DNA of 6,412 nucleotides, from the NCBI GenBank assembly GCA_002168195.1, contig NHBP01000023.1:65897-72308 (forward strand). The letters run 5' to 3'. The notes under the pieces are model-generated. The model was not told the DNA's origin, made no database searches, and saw only the letters and a program-made list of their open reading frames with translations. Positions 5,625 to 6,412 of the stretch are shown in pieces. Source of the DNA: Planctomycetaceae bacterium TMED10 (GTDB taxonomy: Bacteria > Planctomycetota > Planctomycetia > Pirellulales > UBA7805). The position numbers were made by a program, and so were the translations under genes. Numbering within the stretch: the stretch's first letter is position 1; every line of letters begins with the position of its first letter.

Positions 5625-6412
5625 ATGGAATCTCTCCAGCAAGCATGGAACGATCTCGTCAGACGTTTGCGGGAACTGCCGAGACGAACGCAGATTCTTA
5701 TCGCAACCGCTGCGGTTCTTTGCGTCGCCGCATTTGTGCTTCTTAATCAAAGTGGCGATCATAATTCGGAAGTTGATCTACTGCCCGGTACTTCTCTCAC
5801 CGTCCGGCAGCTCTCCACCTATCAAATTGCATTCGCAGATGCAGGTTTAGCGGAATATCGGATTGAGAAACAAAAGATCTTTGTTTTGAAGACAAAAAAG
5901 GCCGATTTTATGGCCGCCTTGTCTAAAGCGAACCTTTTGACCGCAGCATCTGGAAAATATTTAGAGAAAGCCCTCGATTCAAGTAGCCCATTTGAAAACC
6001 AACACCAACGAAAACAGCGGATTAAGATTGCCCAAGAGAAAGAATTTGCTCAAACCATTGGCCAGTTCAACGGCATCGAAGAAGCGACCGTTCAATATGA
6101 TACTGAGGAGAAAAAAGGGATTCGGCAAGAGACACGCTTTACGGCAGCGGTTACCGTGCGGGCAAAAAACAATAAACGATTGACGGTCCATCAAGGTCAA
6201 GTCATCAAAAATTATTTGGCGGGGTGCATTGCAGGCTTAGAGACTGAAAAAATTTATATTGTTGATCTTAATCAATCACTCGAGCCACCTGTTGCCGCCA
6301 CCAAAACTTTAAATTTTCCTCTTGAGCAGCGGCTGGCTCAGAATGAAACTGGCCGCCCACCGATTCATACTGAACGTTCCCGGCAACCTGGCCCGTTTAC
6401 CACAGGTACGCT
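5625..6412 (+). CDS. fliF: Flagellar M-ring protein FliF, N-terminal part
   Basis: FliF forms the MS ring in the inner membrane on which the flagellar basal body and export apparatus assemble. About 262 codons are present; the gene continues past the right edge. A basic N-terminus (RRLRELPRRTQ, 13-23) precedes a transmembrane segment (about 24-40). VDLLPG (50-55) and the stretch to about 105 (AFADAGLAEYRIE; FMAALSKANLL) match the first ring-building region of the YscJ/FliF family. Residues 123-218 match the second, with IAQEKEFAQTIGQFNGIEEATV (135-156), AAVTVRA (174-180) and LAGCIAGLETEKIYIVDLNQS (198-218), the typical 'gL..e.v.vvDlnG' ending. The protein is divergent from proteobacterial FliF, so a related YscJ-type ring protein is the main alternative. 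No Shine-Dalgarno precedes the ATG at 5625. The 11-nt gap from the upstream stop suggests translational coupling. No in-frame stop occurs to the window end. Confidence 0.85.
   Translation, partial: MESLQQAWNDLVRRLRELPRRTQILIATAAVLCVAAFVLLNQSGDHNSEVDLLPGTSLTVRQLSTYQIAFADAGLAEYRIEKQKIFVLKTKKADFMAALSKANLLTAASGKYLEKALDSSSPFENQHQRKQRIKIAQEKEFAQTIGQFNGIEEATVQYDTEEKKGIRQETRFTAAVTVRAKNNKRLTVHQGQVIKNYLAGCIAGLETEKIYIVDLNQSLEPPVAATKTLNFPLEQRLAQNETGRPPIHTERSRQPGPFTTGT

Overview
The window reads as chromosomal DNA from a flagellated planctomycete-type bacterium. Base composition is moderate (about half G+C by eye), and ClpX, the malate dehydrogenase, HolA and FliF all have the flavour of planctomycete homologues. 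That lineage call rests on remembered family resemblance, not on a search. No insertion sequence, CRISPR array, tRNA or rRNA was recognised. Ordinary core genes alternate with leader and intergenic regions that are unusually rich in inverted repeats.

Layout. (1) 1-278, minus: the N-terminus of holA, the DNA polymerase III delta subunit, running off the left edge. (2) 279-654: a divergent intergenic region with a chain of hairpins. (3) 655-918, plus: a small membrane-anchored SHOCT-like protein. (4) 919-1140: a leader with two possible tiny overlapping ORFs and mutually exclusive RNA pairings. (5) 1141-2430, plus: clpX, complete with all functional motifs. (6) 2431-2783: a noncoding gap with a 10-bp tandem repeat carrying TAG in all three frames, a GC-rich terminator-like hairpin, and further repeats. 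(7) 2784-3728, plus: mdh, complete, with an SD-supported start. (8) 3729-4036: a gap ending in an attenuator-like hairpin followed by four T. (9) 4037-4852, plus: an alpha/beta-hydrolase-fold protein in which all three catalytic-triad positions are substituted. (10) 4853-5103: a gap with two consecutive hairpins resembling a REP-type dispersed repeat. (11) 5104-5613, plus: a stand-alone histidine-kinase-like ATPase-fold protein with degraded nucleotide-binding motifs. (12) 5625-6412, plus: the N-terminal part of a FliF/YscJ-family M-ring protein, running off the right edge.

How the genes relate. The SHOCT-like gene and clpX are probably co-transcribed, divergently from holA. mdh looks like an independent housekeeping unit. 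The HATPase-like gene sits 11 nt ahead of fliF, so those two are very likely one operon and mark the start of a flagellar locus continuing to the right. The most interesting signal is that two successive proteins upstream of fliF keep a recognisable enzyme fold but have lost the signature active-site residues. They are candidates for binding or scaffolding proteins recruited near the flagellar basal-body genes. The second theme is structured leaders upstream of the SHOCT-like gene, clpX and the hydrolase-like gene. All structures were found by eye and need computational folding and comparative support.
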